Positions 1 through 11,950 of a stretch of 64,000 nt of DNA are shown piece by piece; position 1 is the stretch's first letter; every line of letters begins with the position of its first letter. Made by a program: the position numbers and the translations under genes. The DNA comes from Sarcomyxa edulis. Its lineage: Eukaryota > Basidiomycota > Agaricomycetes > Agaricales > Mycenaceae. Below the pieces are notes generated by a model. It saw only the letters and a program-made list of their open reading frames with translations. It did not search any database and was not told where the DNA came from. The stretch spans positions 124,001 to 188,000 of the forward strand of contig QUOL01000003.1 of assembly GCA_009761415.1 (NCBI GenBank), written 5' to 3'.

Positions 1-2733
1 CTCGTATAGCCTGTTCAGGTAGAACGAGATCAATAAAGTCAAAAGTCTGCCAGAATGAGGCCTGCCGACATTTTGCTGTATTTATGGCAAAATAGTATTC
101 ACCTTACTGCCAAACTTCTTCCTTAGGACTATAGCAAGACCCTTTAGATATTCCAGATCACATTTAGGTGTGAAACAATTGTTTAACCTGTGCGGTGGCC
201 AGGATAGTTTCTGGGGCGGCCCAAAATGGCAATTTTGGCCGAAATCGGGAGACATGGCTCACAGAATCTTGTCTTTCTCTGGCAGGACTTTGCGGGTAGT
301 CTCAATTACTTGTACATATATCAATAATAGCTAGGCCTTGAGAATGTACTACTCAGAATTCCGATAGCGTGAGAGGCGTGAGCAGGGAGTACCAACTGAC
401 TCGTTACTGGGTCATGCCCAGTACTGTCGCGAGACCCTTATTGGAAATCGCGGACCTTTGCTTTCTTAAAATTATGGCTGCTACATGCTGACTATTTGAA
501 GCCCTGTAGGAAAGCTGCACCCCCACTTTTGGCTAAAAGGCTCGTTTTCTAGATATTCTTGGTCGCTCTGGGTCTGGGATTTTGAGCAATTTGTTTCTCT
601 ATGGTGGACACTATCGCTCATGTGTTGTGTTACAGCTGTCTCGCGCACGCCTAACGCACTGTCAACCTGATGAAAGACGATCTTGACACTTTTGACACGC
701 CTCACTTGCGTACGACGGCATCTGCAACACCATCTAGTCTTGGCTTTGGAGTAGCTCCGTTCCCAACCATCACTTCTGCTTGAATACTTTTCAGAATCGA
801 CGTGTATTCCCTGGAGAGCTGTACGTGCGTCGGTACAGCGTTTCTCGGAAAGATCCTAACGGTCATCAGACTTGACGTTCAATGGGAACTTGTTTCCCGC
901 TACACGCGGGGTCGCTCACCGCAACCGAGAAACCATTTTGTGAACCCAAACGAATGGGATCATCCTCTTTTCCCCCGTATTTTGCGGCAGCAACAACCAC
1001 GACCATTATCCTAGATTGACCTAGCTAGCGTCAAAAAAATTGCCTCAGTCTAACTGGAAAGTGCGTTTCTCTCAATTTTTTTGCATAGTCAATCATTGTT
1101 CCTGTAGTTCACTCAGACTTATCTCCAAGAGAGAAAGCAAAAAAGTTATGTGTGATTGCCCTCAAGATCTGCCAACAGTTCCTTAGTCAGCACTTTGTGA
1201 TGGGTCAACGCCCTTTCACGTGGTGTTCATGATGAACAGCATGGTACCGTGGGCGGTCTGTACTATCATTTGCGGGGTCTTTCAAACCTAAATCGGGTTT
1301 CAAAATTCACAAAATATTCTGTATCTCTTTCCACAACAAAGCAATAAATCATAGGCTTCTTGAGAGAGTGCATATAGACCATATATATACGACTGTGAGC
1401 TTAGCACATCTAAATCTGAAGTGTGGAAAGGGCAGAGCATAGAAATGTGTCGATAGAGGCCAGTTTCAGAACTGGTAATTCCAAGATCTTGAGGACCAGA
1501 CGTTCCGGTAAAATACAACAAAGGATAGGGCACAATGATGGGCATCATTGGCTGTGTATCTGCTATCCCGATTCTGGATATGTGCCCTGCAAGTCGTTGA
1601 ATGTGCAAAAAGGAGGTCAAGTTGCAAGATAGACGTGACATCAGGGAAAGGGTGATTCAATCTCCGCTTGCATCACAGGCGCGTCGCGTCTTGCCGGCTT
1701 TTCAAAAAAGCTCTCCTCGCTGAGATCCTCTAGTGGCAGGCCATTTGTGGGTGTCGGTTGCTGGCCGTGCCCAAATGAAAATGGCCCGCTCAAAGAGATC
1801 TAAAGTTGAAGCCTCTCTAGATGAAGACACTCTCATTGAATTCATGATTCCCGGTCTTCGTGAATCGTGATCCCTCTACCTTATTTTACTTACATCACTT
1901 TTTGACCCTACCGTATACTCATTATACTCATATAGTCTCACTAGTATGGATATCTGTAGCTCTAGTCATAACAATTGTATCCTTTTGTCGCCTCTTGACC
2001 TTCAAACTTAGGCTTTGAAACTCGCGATGCGATGCCGAGCTCATCCGTGGCGGAGTCAGAAATTAGAGGAGCGTCACATATGTGACGGATTTTGAAAAAC
2101 TGCATTTGGTGTAAGCAAATGTCTCATCGACACGCGGAATTCATCCGACTTCATAACCACTTCGAAAAAAAATAGACAAAAATCTGGGTCTGATAGAATG
2201 GATGTTATACTACTGCTCTGTCAAGGAATTACCCCAAAATGTGTTGTGGTAGCCAATCTAGACGCTACTTCGTGAAATTTTTGAAAGACCCCGCTAATGA
2301 TAGTACGTTCAAACGTTCACGCGTAGTACACGGCAATGCCATCTGAATTCAAGGCGGTGTTCTACAAATTGACCGAGTGTCCCGAAAGAACATCGGAGGA
2401 ACCCAAGAGAAACCTTAAGAGCCATTCTTATACCCACCAACAGATTCCAGTGAGAACGACATACCCGGTCGGGGGGACCTATCCGTGTATAATATCCAGA
2501 TAATATCCTATTTTATTGCCCCCCCCAGCTCAAGCGCTCAAATCTTGCGAGGGTCCCTCCCATTATCAGTGCCAGTGCGGTAGGTTTCCATTTCAACCGA
2601 GTCGCTATACTTGCACAGATCTCATCAATCCATCCATATTTAATCCTTCTTCTTCTCCTAGGATCCGGTGATGGCCAAGGTTTGTAAGCTATAATACCAC
2701 TAGGTCCTATATGTGTCTGTACCCAGCTCATAC
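1..2733. other. gene-poor left flank
   Basis: I see no convincing gene here. All open frames are short (about 60-113 codons), many lack an ATG, and none shows a recognisable motif or a splice pattern that extends it. The one structured element is the pair of inverted repeats at 1260-1286 and 2280-2306, annotated separately. The last ~100 bases may hold the unresolved 5' end of the membrane protein gene that begins at about 2734. Confidence 0.6.
1260..2306. mobile_element. candidate non-autonomous TIR DNA element
   Basis: A 27-nt sequence at 1260-1286 (GTACTATCATTTGCGGGG and on to TCTTTCAAA) recurs in inverted orientation at 2280-2306 with a single mismatch. Both outer ends read GTAC. If the terminal TA dinucleotides (1261-1262 and 2304-2305) are the target-site duplication, the element is 1,041 bp with termini CTATCATT, which would fit a TA-targeting (Tc1/mariner-type) non-autonomous element. 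No transposase-like frame is visible inside. It could also be a coincidental or structural inverted repeat, since only one copy is in the window. Confidence 0.5.
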
Positions 2734-5002
2734 ATGTCCAACCACCAGGATCCAACGCCCTGCGAGACCGTAGAACGATTGCAGAGGTTCTGTTCACCAC
2801 TAGGTTCAAATCTAATCTCAAGGACAGAGATTATCCTGTTTATTAACTTCTGCCGCAGGTCGCGATATACCCCAGGTTACGAGAAACGTCAGACTTGCTC
2901 GAGATACCTTTGGCCCTAATGAATGTATATGGTACGTTACTCGGTCCACTCGAACGATCCTTCTGACATGTATATATATCTCGAACAACCACAGCAATCC
3001 AGCTTTCCTCGACCTCTGGGATTCGTGTCTATTGACGCCTGACTACGATGGCTCACTACCCTGGTACGACGATTGGGAGAACCTGTGCGCACAGCTCCCC
3101 TTCCCGAATCATGCTCCACCCTCAGAAGAATATGGAGAGCCTCCAGCGTACCGGTCCTCCATGATGCTTCTGTTCAATCGCCACCTAACTCGTCGTGCAG
3201 TTGAAGGTTTGGTCGTTATGCTCTGCATACCATGATGTTCCTCACTGATTCACTGCCTGTTCTAGATAAGAATGATACACCGTGGTCGCCTATACAGATC
3301 GCCCTACCGGTTATCGTTGTTGTAGTCCTTACAACGGGATTTGCTATTTTCTTCTACATCTACCGACGGACTCACGCGCCTAAACAAAGTAAAGACATTG
3401 GAAGAGGGATTAGTTTCCGGGGACCTCGTCGTTGGCTTGCTTATGGACCTTTCTCTAGTATCCATAAAGTACGTGAAGCCAATCGAAGTAGTGTATGGTC
3501 CATCGACGCCCTTGACGACGTGACGGACGAGTTCGAGTTCGTCGAGCCTCCCTCTCCGGCGCAATCATCGCGACACGGACATGTACGGTTGTCTTCCTCC
3601 CCACCTCGCCTCGAACGGCCGCATGGAATACGTGTCAACGTCGTCGATGGTGGTTTCCCGGAAAAAAGCATGTGGAAGTCAGTGTGGGAAGGAACGAAAG
3701 AAATCCATTGGAAATGGCTGAATATCCTACCATGGAGACGGAAGACTAAAGTGGTCTCGCGGGCTCCTAGACGCGGCTTTCGTATCGACGATGCGGACGT
3801 TAGCACACAGTCTCCGATGTCGATGCGCCCAGTTTCGACTGGAACTATGAACGACTCGGAGGAGAATGCAATCAGTTGGAGGGGGGGTACGCTGGATAGT
3901 TATGCACCAGGCGCCAGTACGGCGGATTCCCATCTACAACCTGGGAGTGATGTGGTTTTTGGAGGACACGGGGAGGAGGTGGACGACGATGATAGCGAGA
4001 ACGAGGCAGATATACAAGCTATGGGCGAGGAGGACCACCTTATCACACGATCACCGAACGATGTGATGTTGATATCTCGCCCAGGGGTTCTAGATTTTGA
4101 GAGCACAATCGAGTCTAGTGGAAGCTCTGGCCATCCAATATCCCCCGTTTCTCCAAACTCTCTCGAAGTTGTTCCTCCGTCCCCTATGCGATCCCCTGTT
4201 CGATTCTCATCACCGGTACCCAAGGTAGGCGACTGATATCTCAGGTATTTCGCTGTGTATTGACATGAGTCTATCCAAGGGACAATTACATCCTCGGCTT
4301 CCCCCAGCCCCAGGTTACCTTGCTCCTACCCCGTCGAATGGTCCTCCGTGGCGATCCCCTCAACGTCGACAACCTGAGAGCGTAACCCAACGAGGTCCTC
4401 CGAAAATACCTCATCAACTCTCAAAAGAAAACCTACGACGTGCCAATGCTGCTCAATCTCCCCATGGTCCATCTCCCTTATCGTCTCCAGGGCAATTCAC
4501 CCCACCACCCTCTCCCCCATACTTTCGCAAAACGTCGACCGACAATATCAAACGATCATACGGGCATGCGCGTGGACAGTCTTCTTCAGGAGAACCCAGC
4601 GTGTCTCAGACCCGGAAATCATCCGCAGACAACCTCAGAGGCCCCGGGACTCTATCCCCTCCCCCTCCTCCCCCTCCTCTTCCCAACTTCTACGCCCCTC
4701 ATTTCAATCCCAATCCCACTTCTATCCCGCGCTCCCGAACTCCAGGTCCATCTCCATCGGAGAATGCCTCACTCAGCGCCTCCCACATGCGCAGCTACTC
4801 CTCCGAGAACCTCACCAAACCTCCACGTACCTTGGATTCGGCCATGTTATTCCCTGGGCCTGTCCGAGGTGCGGGGTATATGTCGGCCGTGAATACCTCA
4901 TCGGAGAGCATGTACTCCATGGCTAGCTATCCCCGAGCTCCGCCCGGAGTTGGGGTGTCTATGGATCAGCCTAGTAGGCCGAGGTCTGCTACACCTCGGT
5001 GA
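2734..5002 (+). CDS. single-pass membrane protein, Cys-rich ectodomain
   Basis: Unknown function; the layout matches a group of basidiomycete single-pass membrane proteins. Five exons join in phase (2734-2803, 2859-2931, 2995-3206, 3266-4224, 4280-5002; 678 aa). The ectodomain has paired cysteines (CETVERLQRFC, NECICNP, LWDSC, DDWENLC). The membrane helix is IQIALPVIVVVVLTTGFAIFF followed by basic YIYRR. The ~490-residue cytoplasmic tail is rich in Ser and Pro, with an acidic patch. Within it a short motif recurs: SKENLRR, STDNIKR, SADNLRG, SSENLTK. No signal peptide is seen, so a 5' exon is probably missing; an acceptor CTAG at 2699-2702 keeps the frame open a little further upstream. Exons 2-5 are secure, the start is not. 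Confidence 0.68.
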
Positions 5003-5368
5003 TACAAAGGCCGCGAGGATGTATGATATTGAAAGTGATTATTGGGACTTTACGAGACCTTTCTCATTATTGCATTTGCCCATGCCCTTCTCTCGCTCAG
5101 GTCTGGACACAAAACACATATATAGTCGATACGATGTATGTATTTCATATCAATATTCCCTTTACTGTATGTCTGCTACTGCTACTGATTTATCACGAAC
5201 TCTTTCTGGCTCCTTGCTTTGTTTGTTGTCTGTTCCGAATACGTACTTATCGATACTTATACTACTTATGAGTATCAATGTCTATCACTTCTTCGAAAGC
5301 TCAATGGACCAACTTGCAATTCGGAGGATTTACAGAGATAGCTTAACTTTGACTACCGCGTTATGAAT

Positions 5369-6572
5369 CTATGACCCCGTCCTTGTGACCTCCACATTGC
5401 GGATTTTGTAGGTTGTAGTGCCGGCAGGCCCGGGTGAGCCAGAGCTTCCTTCCATCTGTGTATGCACATGACGACGTTAGATGATCGTATCTGTGATTGA
5501 AACGGCCGCCTCACCTGTAAGTTTATGATTCTGCAAATACATCATCAGCATCTTACTCATTATCAAAAATAGGAAGGAACTCACAGCCATAATGCCTTCC
5601 CCACGAATCCTTGCCCGTACTGTGTGGCCTTCAGTACGTTATCCATATAAAACTGGATCTTGACATCACTGCCATCGGGCTCTGCGGTGAGCACGGCCTT
5701 GAGGGCGTGGAAGGACAGATCACCGGGCCAAGCGACTAGGTCTGACCGGACAATTGAAGACGTATTGAAAGTGTTGTACCAGTTGTTGTTTGTGCCCTTC
5801 CATTCGCCGATGTCTGTCTCCGGAGGCCAGCCAACTACAGCCTGAATAATAGACAATATGAACATCCTGGAGTTGGTGGCAGTGAGATGTATAGGATGGC
5901 GTACCGTCAACTAGATTACAATCAACGACCATCTTCAGTGTCTCGTTTCCTCGGAAAGATCTGACTTACCCAGAAGGCAGGCCATGCACCTGTTACGGTC
6001 GGTGAGCTGAATTCTCCCGAAATCGTGTACGAGTTGGAGCTCGTGACCGTTATTTGAGACTTGGCATGGATAGCGCCACTATTGAGAATATTCAGATGTG
6101 CTATCAAAGTTTCGAGTCTCGACAAACCTAGCATAGTGGATTGCAGGGTTGGGGTTTGCGGTGCTGGTCGGGGGCGAAGGATTCGTGGTAGGAGTGGCAA
6201 TGAGACTCAATGTGTTCGACGCAACAGAAATATGACTATGATCTGTCGAACTGCCTACCATGCGTGCACCTGCGAATTATTTGCAGGTCACTCCGACGAT
6301 TCATGGCAGGAACGATGGTACTCACTTCCATTGTGGTCAGACCCCCAAGGATAGAGATATGCCCAAAAGCTCTCGAGCGCTGTATAAGACGAAAACGAGG
6401 TGGTTGGAATGACGGTAGTGTCAGCCCGGACCACTGTCGTTGCGGTGAATGCTACTAAGAAAGCTGCGATAGCTATACGGCTGATATGTCTGATAGAGCA
6501 AGACTGTCAGTAGAGCAATCATACACTCAGCAGCGGCTGTAAAACTGGCCTGAAGAGTGTCTTCGAGTTCAT
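5369..6572 (-). CDS. GH16-like secreted glycan-active protein
   Basis: Predicted secreted protein of the concanavalin A-like lectin/glucanase fold, related to glycoside hydrolase family 16. Eight exons (6546-6572, 6326-6503, 6128-6269, 5970-6078, 5905-5910, 5585-5841, 5515-5530, 5369-5455) give 273 aa. The N-terminus has a hydrophobic signal (RIAIAAFLVAFTATTVVRA). Core motifs are SGAIHAKSQITV, WPAFWLTAVVGWPPE and the GH16-type E-x-D-x-x-E box in PPETDIGEWKG; the end is LWLIINLQMEGSSGSPGP then KIRNVEV. The LT of FWLTAV comes from a 6-nt exon and LIINLQ from a 16-nt exon. The first intron (donor GTTTTAC) is the weakest call. Substrate is unknown; action on beta-glucans of wall or biomass is inferred from the family. 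Confidence 0.85.
5905..5910 (-). other. 6-nt microexon of the GH16-like gene
   Basis: Read on the minus strand, TTGACG lies between an intron ending CTAG (5911-5969, donor GTAAGT) and one starting GTACGC and ending TTATTCAG (5842-5904). It supplies Leu-Thr between ...PAFW and AVVGWPPE..., rebuilding FWLTAV, which is the wording I know from relatives. Skipping it keeps the frame and deletes two residues. Confidence 0.8.
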
Positions 6573-8149
6573 CGTGGGTGGAGACGGGGGATATTCAGAA
6601 TTTCAATGGATGGGCTTTATACCTAGGGAACGGGAAATTACGATCTTCTATTTCATCATATCTACTCTCTCTCTCTCTCTTCATCATGACGAAGAATCAT
6701 AAGATTGGTCGGTGCTCAAGATCATCGGCAGTGTGTGAATCGACACATTTCCGAAGGTTTTTCCTGGTTTCTTCTGACGAATACACGGCCCGCGATAGAA
6801 GGTAGAAGTAAAGCATCTGACTAGAAGTGAATGGCCAGGTCAACGCATGGGATGTGGAGTAGTTGCTGGGCTCACCTTGCAGGCCGCACAAAGAATGTGA
6901 GCATGCGAGCGTCGGACGTTCTTCCATCATCCATGTACACGCATCGGATGAACACTCTCCTAGAAGGCCAGCTACGACTGCACCTCGGAGTCGACGAGTC
7001 GTACCATCTCAACTATAACTATCCATCTCCTTGTGTAAGTAGTTTGCATACTGACCAAAAGATTATAGTCGCATTTGACGGTAGAGACTCGGAGGCTCAA
7101 GAACATGGAAGACGAGACATAAGTCTCGAGGGAAGTGTCTGAACCTTGCAGTAGTATATGTTGACAACGGGAAGGTGCTGGTGACTCCTTGCCAGTGCCA
7201 GCCGGCTGCTGCAAACTCAGAGCGCCGCTGATCATAGCGGAGTTGTAGCGGAGGGGCGTCTACTCTTCACGGTCACGTTCACCTCCGAGTCCGATATACT
7301 CAAGATATATAGCCTCCATCTCGAAGGCTCTACATTACATTGATACAGCGACGCCTACGTTTTTCTCAGGAAATAGCAAGACAAATCTCGAACAGGATTA
7401 CTTGGACGGCCTCCGGTCTTGAATGTATTTCTTGACACTGCTGGGGCTCCGGAACCTGACGATTCACGACTTCTTACACCGAACCCAGAGACCAGCTTCT
7501 ATGGACTTACCTGACCACCAGTTTCTCAGAAACCAACGCTTAGTGCTCAGGACCGAGACCTCTTATCACTAGCCCCGCGACGTTTGGAGAATATCGCTTG
7601 ATTACTGAGGCATGCTCTCTCGAAATCCGAAAATATACAGTCAAAGCGGCAAAAGTAAGCTTGTCTGGCCCATTCTCACATGTTTTATTCCCATGTTCAT
7701 CGCCGCCCCCTCCCCCGTCCAAGTACAGTTCTTGTGACTTCCAGTGTCGAAAGGTACACCCTATGACGGTGAGGCTTCTGGTGGACAACAAAGCGGCATC
7801 GCGAATTCTATCATGCTACGACAAAGCTACGACTGACCTCGTCTACTCCACTTCAAACCTAGTAATAGCTTTTGCTACACCAACCCTTCATCCTAATCAC
7901 GATTCTAGCCATATGTGCGACGCGCTTTGGCATGACGATGTTCTCTTTGGCGGAGCGGTAGTGTTTCAAGCTCTCGGGATGTTTTCTCTCCGTAAAACGT
8001 AGGCAAAATTGTCCTCTGATTGTCTTCTGAACTGGTGAGCCGCGTGACCGTTCAGATTCCGACGTCACCTATAAAACCAGAACATACGCGCTGTATTTAC
8101 TCATTCACTCTCAACTTCAACACACACAAAAGCTTCTGGAGCAAAATCT
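6573..8149. other. intergenic, no gene seen
   Basis: Only short frames without recognisable content on either strand. The right end is the promoter region of the oxygenase-like gene. I see no repeat or RNA gene. Confidence 0.5.
8070..8076 (+). promoter_or_regulatory. TATA-like box
   Basis: TATAAAA 74 bp upstream of the ATG at 8150, preceded by GACGTCA at 8061-8067. Position and sequence fit a core promoter for the oxygenase-like gene. Confidence 0.5.
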
Positions 8150-9606
8150 ATGTCTGCAAACATCATGGTAAATAATCGAAATCCTGACTACGTATCTCGC
8201 TGAAGCCTAGATACTAGATGACTCAATCCTCAGTGGCACCGGACAGTGGCACTATCAAGCCACTTCACAACGTCAAGGTGAGCGGGATTCCTGGGATCTA
8301 TTTACAGTGTCTGATTCCTCTGTTCCATGTTGTCAGAGAAATCTAGGAGTCATATTACAGCATGACTTTGATTTCCAAAGCCACTATTCTTACGCTGCGT
8401 TATTGTCTTCTAGCCCAAATCCGTGCCTCTACATAGATAAGGTCGGCTCCATTGCTCTTCCTCTTAGTGAAAAGGATGCCACTTCTATAAGGCGCGTCTA
8501 TCCTTACTCGCGGAACGAGTCCGGACCATTGCGCGCCTGGGAGATCGACCCCAAGAACATCAAGTTCCGAGATCACACTTGGGATCGTTTCGTGGCAAAA
8601 CTCGTGTTGGAAGACTTGTGGAAGGTGCTGGCGTCCGATTCGCCAACTTGCCCGAAGTATGTTCTGAATAGGTTGTCTGTCGTGGAGGCTGGTCCCAGGT
8701 GAGTCGACATGTCTTTATCAATCAAGTCAAAGCCACTCACTCTATCGTTCAGTGCCCTGCGGTTCGATAGGTGAATTCGATGTATTTATACGCCTTGTTA
8801 TCGGCTACTGATTTTTCTTCTGCTATAGGCCAGGAGTGACGAACAATGGCTTTGCTTCGTTTGCCGTGATCCTGCCTTCTTCGTACACTGGGGGTGGCAT
8901 CTCTGTACAGTATGATAATTCCCTCCATGTCTACAACCCCTCGAGATCATCCGGACACGACACGACGCTGGTGGCTTGGATGCATGGCGTCAAACGCAAA
9001 TCCGAACGTATCACCTCTGGACGCCGTCTCGCTTTGCACTACGACCTCGTGCATACGTCGAGTAGCCCAAAACCCGCACTACCGATCGTCAATGGAGGAG
9101 TTCGTCTGCTTAGAAAGCTCTTCCTCAATTGGCGGGACCTTGAACTGACTGGAAACTCGGCCGCTCCCCGACTACTTGTTTACACCTTGAAGCACGAGTA
9201 TCCCCGGAAACCGATCAGCATCCTTTATCTCAAGGCCGAGGACGTTCACAAAGCCTCCCACCTGAGGCCGATCTGTGAAGAATTCGGATTCATATTATTG
9301 TTGGGCTTCCTTGAATGCGCAAACTCTGGAATGGCTGACGACAACGATTCAGTTGAACGTGGTTCAAGACAGACGTACAAATCTCAAGCTCAAAGTATAA
9401 CTGTCAATCATTTGACTACTCTGGACGGTGATTCTGTCGGCACGTTATCGGGCCTGCGCGTTGACAAGGATGAAGTGATTCGTGATAGGTCTTTGCGGGC
9501 TCGATTGTCTCCTGACTACTCCTCTGCTGTCTTGATTCTCTTGCATCAATCGCGACTACAAGGCCAATCAGAGGGGATGAGGTCTTTTATGGATCGTAGT
9601 CACTAA
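8150..9606 (+). CDS. 2OG-Fe(II) oxygenase-like protein, degenerate active site
   Basis: Belongs to a large basidiomycete family related to 2-oxoglutarate/Fe(II) prolyl 4-hydroxylases. Exons 8150-8167, 8218-8277, 8337-8698 and 8829-9606 join in phase to 405 aa. Family features are PNPCLYIDKVGSIALPLS, the LPSSYTGGGISVQYD strand and the TSGRRLALHYDLVHT block. In active members as I know them, an HxD pair sits between the LYKLLLYE-like strand and the LPS strand, and a second His lies just before the SGYRLAL block. Here the first segment is reduced to VVEAGPRPGVTNNGFA with no His or Asp, and the second reads AWMHGVKRKSERITSG. The family call is fairly safe; loss of iron binding is inferred. The tail after residue ~250 is not recognised. 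ATG 8218 is an alternative start. Confidence 0.7.
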
Positions 9607-10181
9607 CGGAGTGCCACGCTGCATGATATACAATATTCATGGACTTCGTTTACATTCTAGAAGTACTCTGTCCAACCGCTGAGATATTCGGACTTGGTGT
9701 GATCGGCCTTGGACGTTTGGACCGTGGAAGCTCTTGCACGCTTGCACAAGCAACGAACATCTGGGATTCGTTCGTTTCAAGTTCTATGGTCTTCATTCCC
9801 TGCGAGCAATACGCAATCACCTATGGTATGTCAATGTCTGGAAGTCCATGCATGGATCTTTGAGCAATCTCTGAGTCTCACGGAGAGCCATCAAGGAGCA
9901 TCGCTTTCTTAACGCATAGTTATGCCTGATCCATCCGAATCAGGCGGCAGTGCCCGATCTAGCCCTACTTAGTACGTACTACATATCATACACGCGCTAT
10001 GACTAAAGTTTACATCCTATCGCCATCACCGACCCTCTGTTGCGTGTCTTGTGCGTGTTCTTACGACTGCGCTCTTCTGGTCACCTTTCTCCTAGAGGTA
10101 TGTATGTCTCGTCCCGCGACACGTAGAACCGGTATCTGAATTCTTGGCACTTCAGATTCGAGACATTATAGACTGGGTCTC
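9607..10181. other. intergenic, part of a duplicated segment
   Basis: No intact gene. Stretches here resemble 11.34-11.95 kb: GGAAGCTCTTGCACG followed by AAGCA at 9727-9755 against 11461-11505, and the GAGAGCCAT...GAGCAT...GCATAG block at 9880-9920 against 11620-11665. It is therefore the upstream part of the tandem unit carrying the F-box genes, possibly including eroded coding sequence. Confidence 0.5.
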
Positions 10182-11198
10182 ATGATTGAAGATTCTTCAG
10201 CCGCTTCCTCAAGAATCCCACATCTTCCCTTCGAGCTTGAACGCGACATATTCGAACTCACAGCCAAAGCTCATCCAAAAGAAGCTTTGACCCTCGTTCG
10301 CGTAGCCCACAGAGTCCAAGAATGGTATGCGTTTATTCAGTTCGGTTGCTAGTATCTATTATCTACTACCATATCATTCTCCATAGGATCGAACCTCTCA
10401 TCTACGAAAGTGTCATCCTGGACTTCCCAAAATTGACCACCGAACTCTTTATACGGACGCTGGATTCGAGACCTTCTAGCTTCTTCTCCAAATATGTCAA
10501 CAACATATGCCTCACCAGCAGCATGACTTTTTCTCAAGCTTCTCGCATTCTATCCGTCTGCACTGGCGCTGTGAATATATCCTGCTGGGCTAGTTCAACG
10601 ACGAAAGCGGGTCTTTTACCCGTAATCTACTCGCACCCAGTACAGAGACTATCTGTAAAGATCGAGAGTCTAGTAGACTTCCATATTCCCCTCGACTTCA
10701 GTCACCCCTTATTCAAGAACTTGACCCACTTCGAGATCGCCAATCCTCCCTCCTCGTATCATCTCAGCATATTCCCTTTTGTAGACTGGTCAGGACTCTA
10801 TCAGCTCTCCAAAATCACACATCTCGCTTTCGGTGACCTATCCCACAACGAACATTCGTACATGATCCAAGTCTTTGTGGACTTGCTGTCCACCTGCGAA
10901 TCACTCCATACGTTGGTCCTCGTATCGTCCGATAATGTCCTATCGAATGTTTTGCACCGCCAACACAAATTACACGACTCTCGTCTAGTTACATTGCCAA
11001 CCTTCCATTATCCTCACCAATACCACGCTTACTGGAAAGCTCTCAGGCAGGGTGAGCTTGATATGTGGGAACGCGCGGATCAGATAAAGGAATGCTACAA
11101 TCGACGTGAGTTGCTAGCTGCAATTCATCGCATGACGCGTGTTCTGACAATCTAAGAAAATTGTAGGCCCTGCCATGTGCGCATTGTGCATCCAATAG
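10182..11198 (+). CDS. F-box-type protein, copy 1 of tandem pair
   Basis: Likely substrate adaptor of an SCF-type ubiquitin ligase, judged from the N-terminal F-box-like segment IPHLPFELERDIFELTAK and the following RVAHRVQEWIEPLIYE; this wording is common in basidiomycete F-box-like families. Exons 10182-10324, 10387-11105 and 11167-11198 give 297 aa. The rest alternates hydrophobic strands and helices (SRPSSFFSKYVNNICLTSS, LTHFEIANPP, ITHLAFGDL, SLHTLVLVS), as in degenerate leucine-rich repeats. The final intron (GTGAGT...TTGTAG) is supported because the tandem copy has the same donor and the same short last exon (PAMCALC then stop). Without that splice the frame ends 18 codons into the intron. 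Target unknown. Confidence 0.72.
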
Positions 11199-11950
11199 AG
11201 ACACTACCCTTCCTTTCTACCAGGTTATCTGCCCCTTCGGAGTTTTCCATCGTGACCTTCGAAGTTACTGGATCGGACTACTTACTGCGATTCAAGCAGG
11301 CTTATCGTAGACTGGTGACTCATAAGTAATCAGACTCGTACATGTATGGAATATCGAGCCGCTGGGTGCTCAAGAAGGATTGGTGCGGATCGTGCCCGCC
11401 TTCCTTCTCGAGTACGTTGCGGTCCCAGATAATTGTCTCAAGTGAGTGGCACTGCCGAAGTGACCGGAAGCTCTTGCACGGAAGCTCTTGCAAGCCTGCG
11501 CAAGCAGATCAAATTTCTTCATCACAAGTGCTCCTTATAAGACTCTTCGCTCTTGCTTCGCTCGCTCACCCTGAAGTTCCCGTATCATGTCTTCTCCCGA
11601 AATCTCTAGAGGCCATGGAGTCTCTTGGAGAGCCATTGATGAGCATGGCGCTCTTGTGGCGCATAGCTATCGATCTCTCCGAATAAGTCGGCGTTCCTGA
11701 ACGAATGTATAGCGGTTCAATCAATTGAAACCCGGCCCTGTGCAGTACGTTTCATGGCACGCCCTTTGACTAAAGCTGCCTACCCCCTTGCCATCTTCGC
11801 CCCAGTCGCAAGTGCTTCACGATTGCACATGCTTTACTACCACTCACTTTTCCCTTGCATTTCTCCAGGTGTGTCTCTGTTTCATTCGAGACGTGCAGTT
11901 ATAGTCGACTTACGAGATTTATTGGATTTCCAGTCTCCAGGCGTTGTAAA
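11199..11950. other. intergenic between tandem F-box genes
   Basis: Contains duplicated flank sequence (see 9640-13130). Open fragments such as 11342-11450 read as protein-like (IEPLGAQEGLVRIVPAFLLE) but end in stops and have no start, so they look like eroded coding remnants. Nothing intact was found. Confidence 0.45.

Noticed and set aside
2799..2815. GGTTCAAATCT resembling a tRNA B box
   Set aside because: No matching A box or cloverleaf; the sequence is the donor side of an intron in the membrane protein gene.
7598..8002. 134-codon plus-strand frame upstream of the oxygenase-like gene
   Set aside because: Composition is random-looking, there is no extension by splicing, and it overlaps the promoter region of the next gene.
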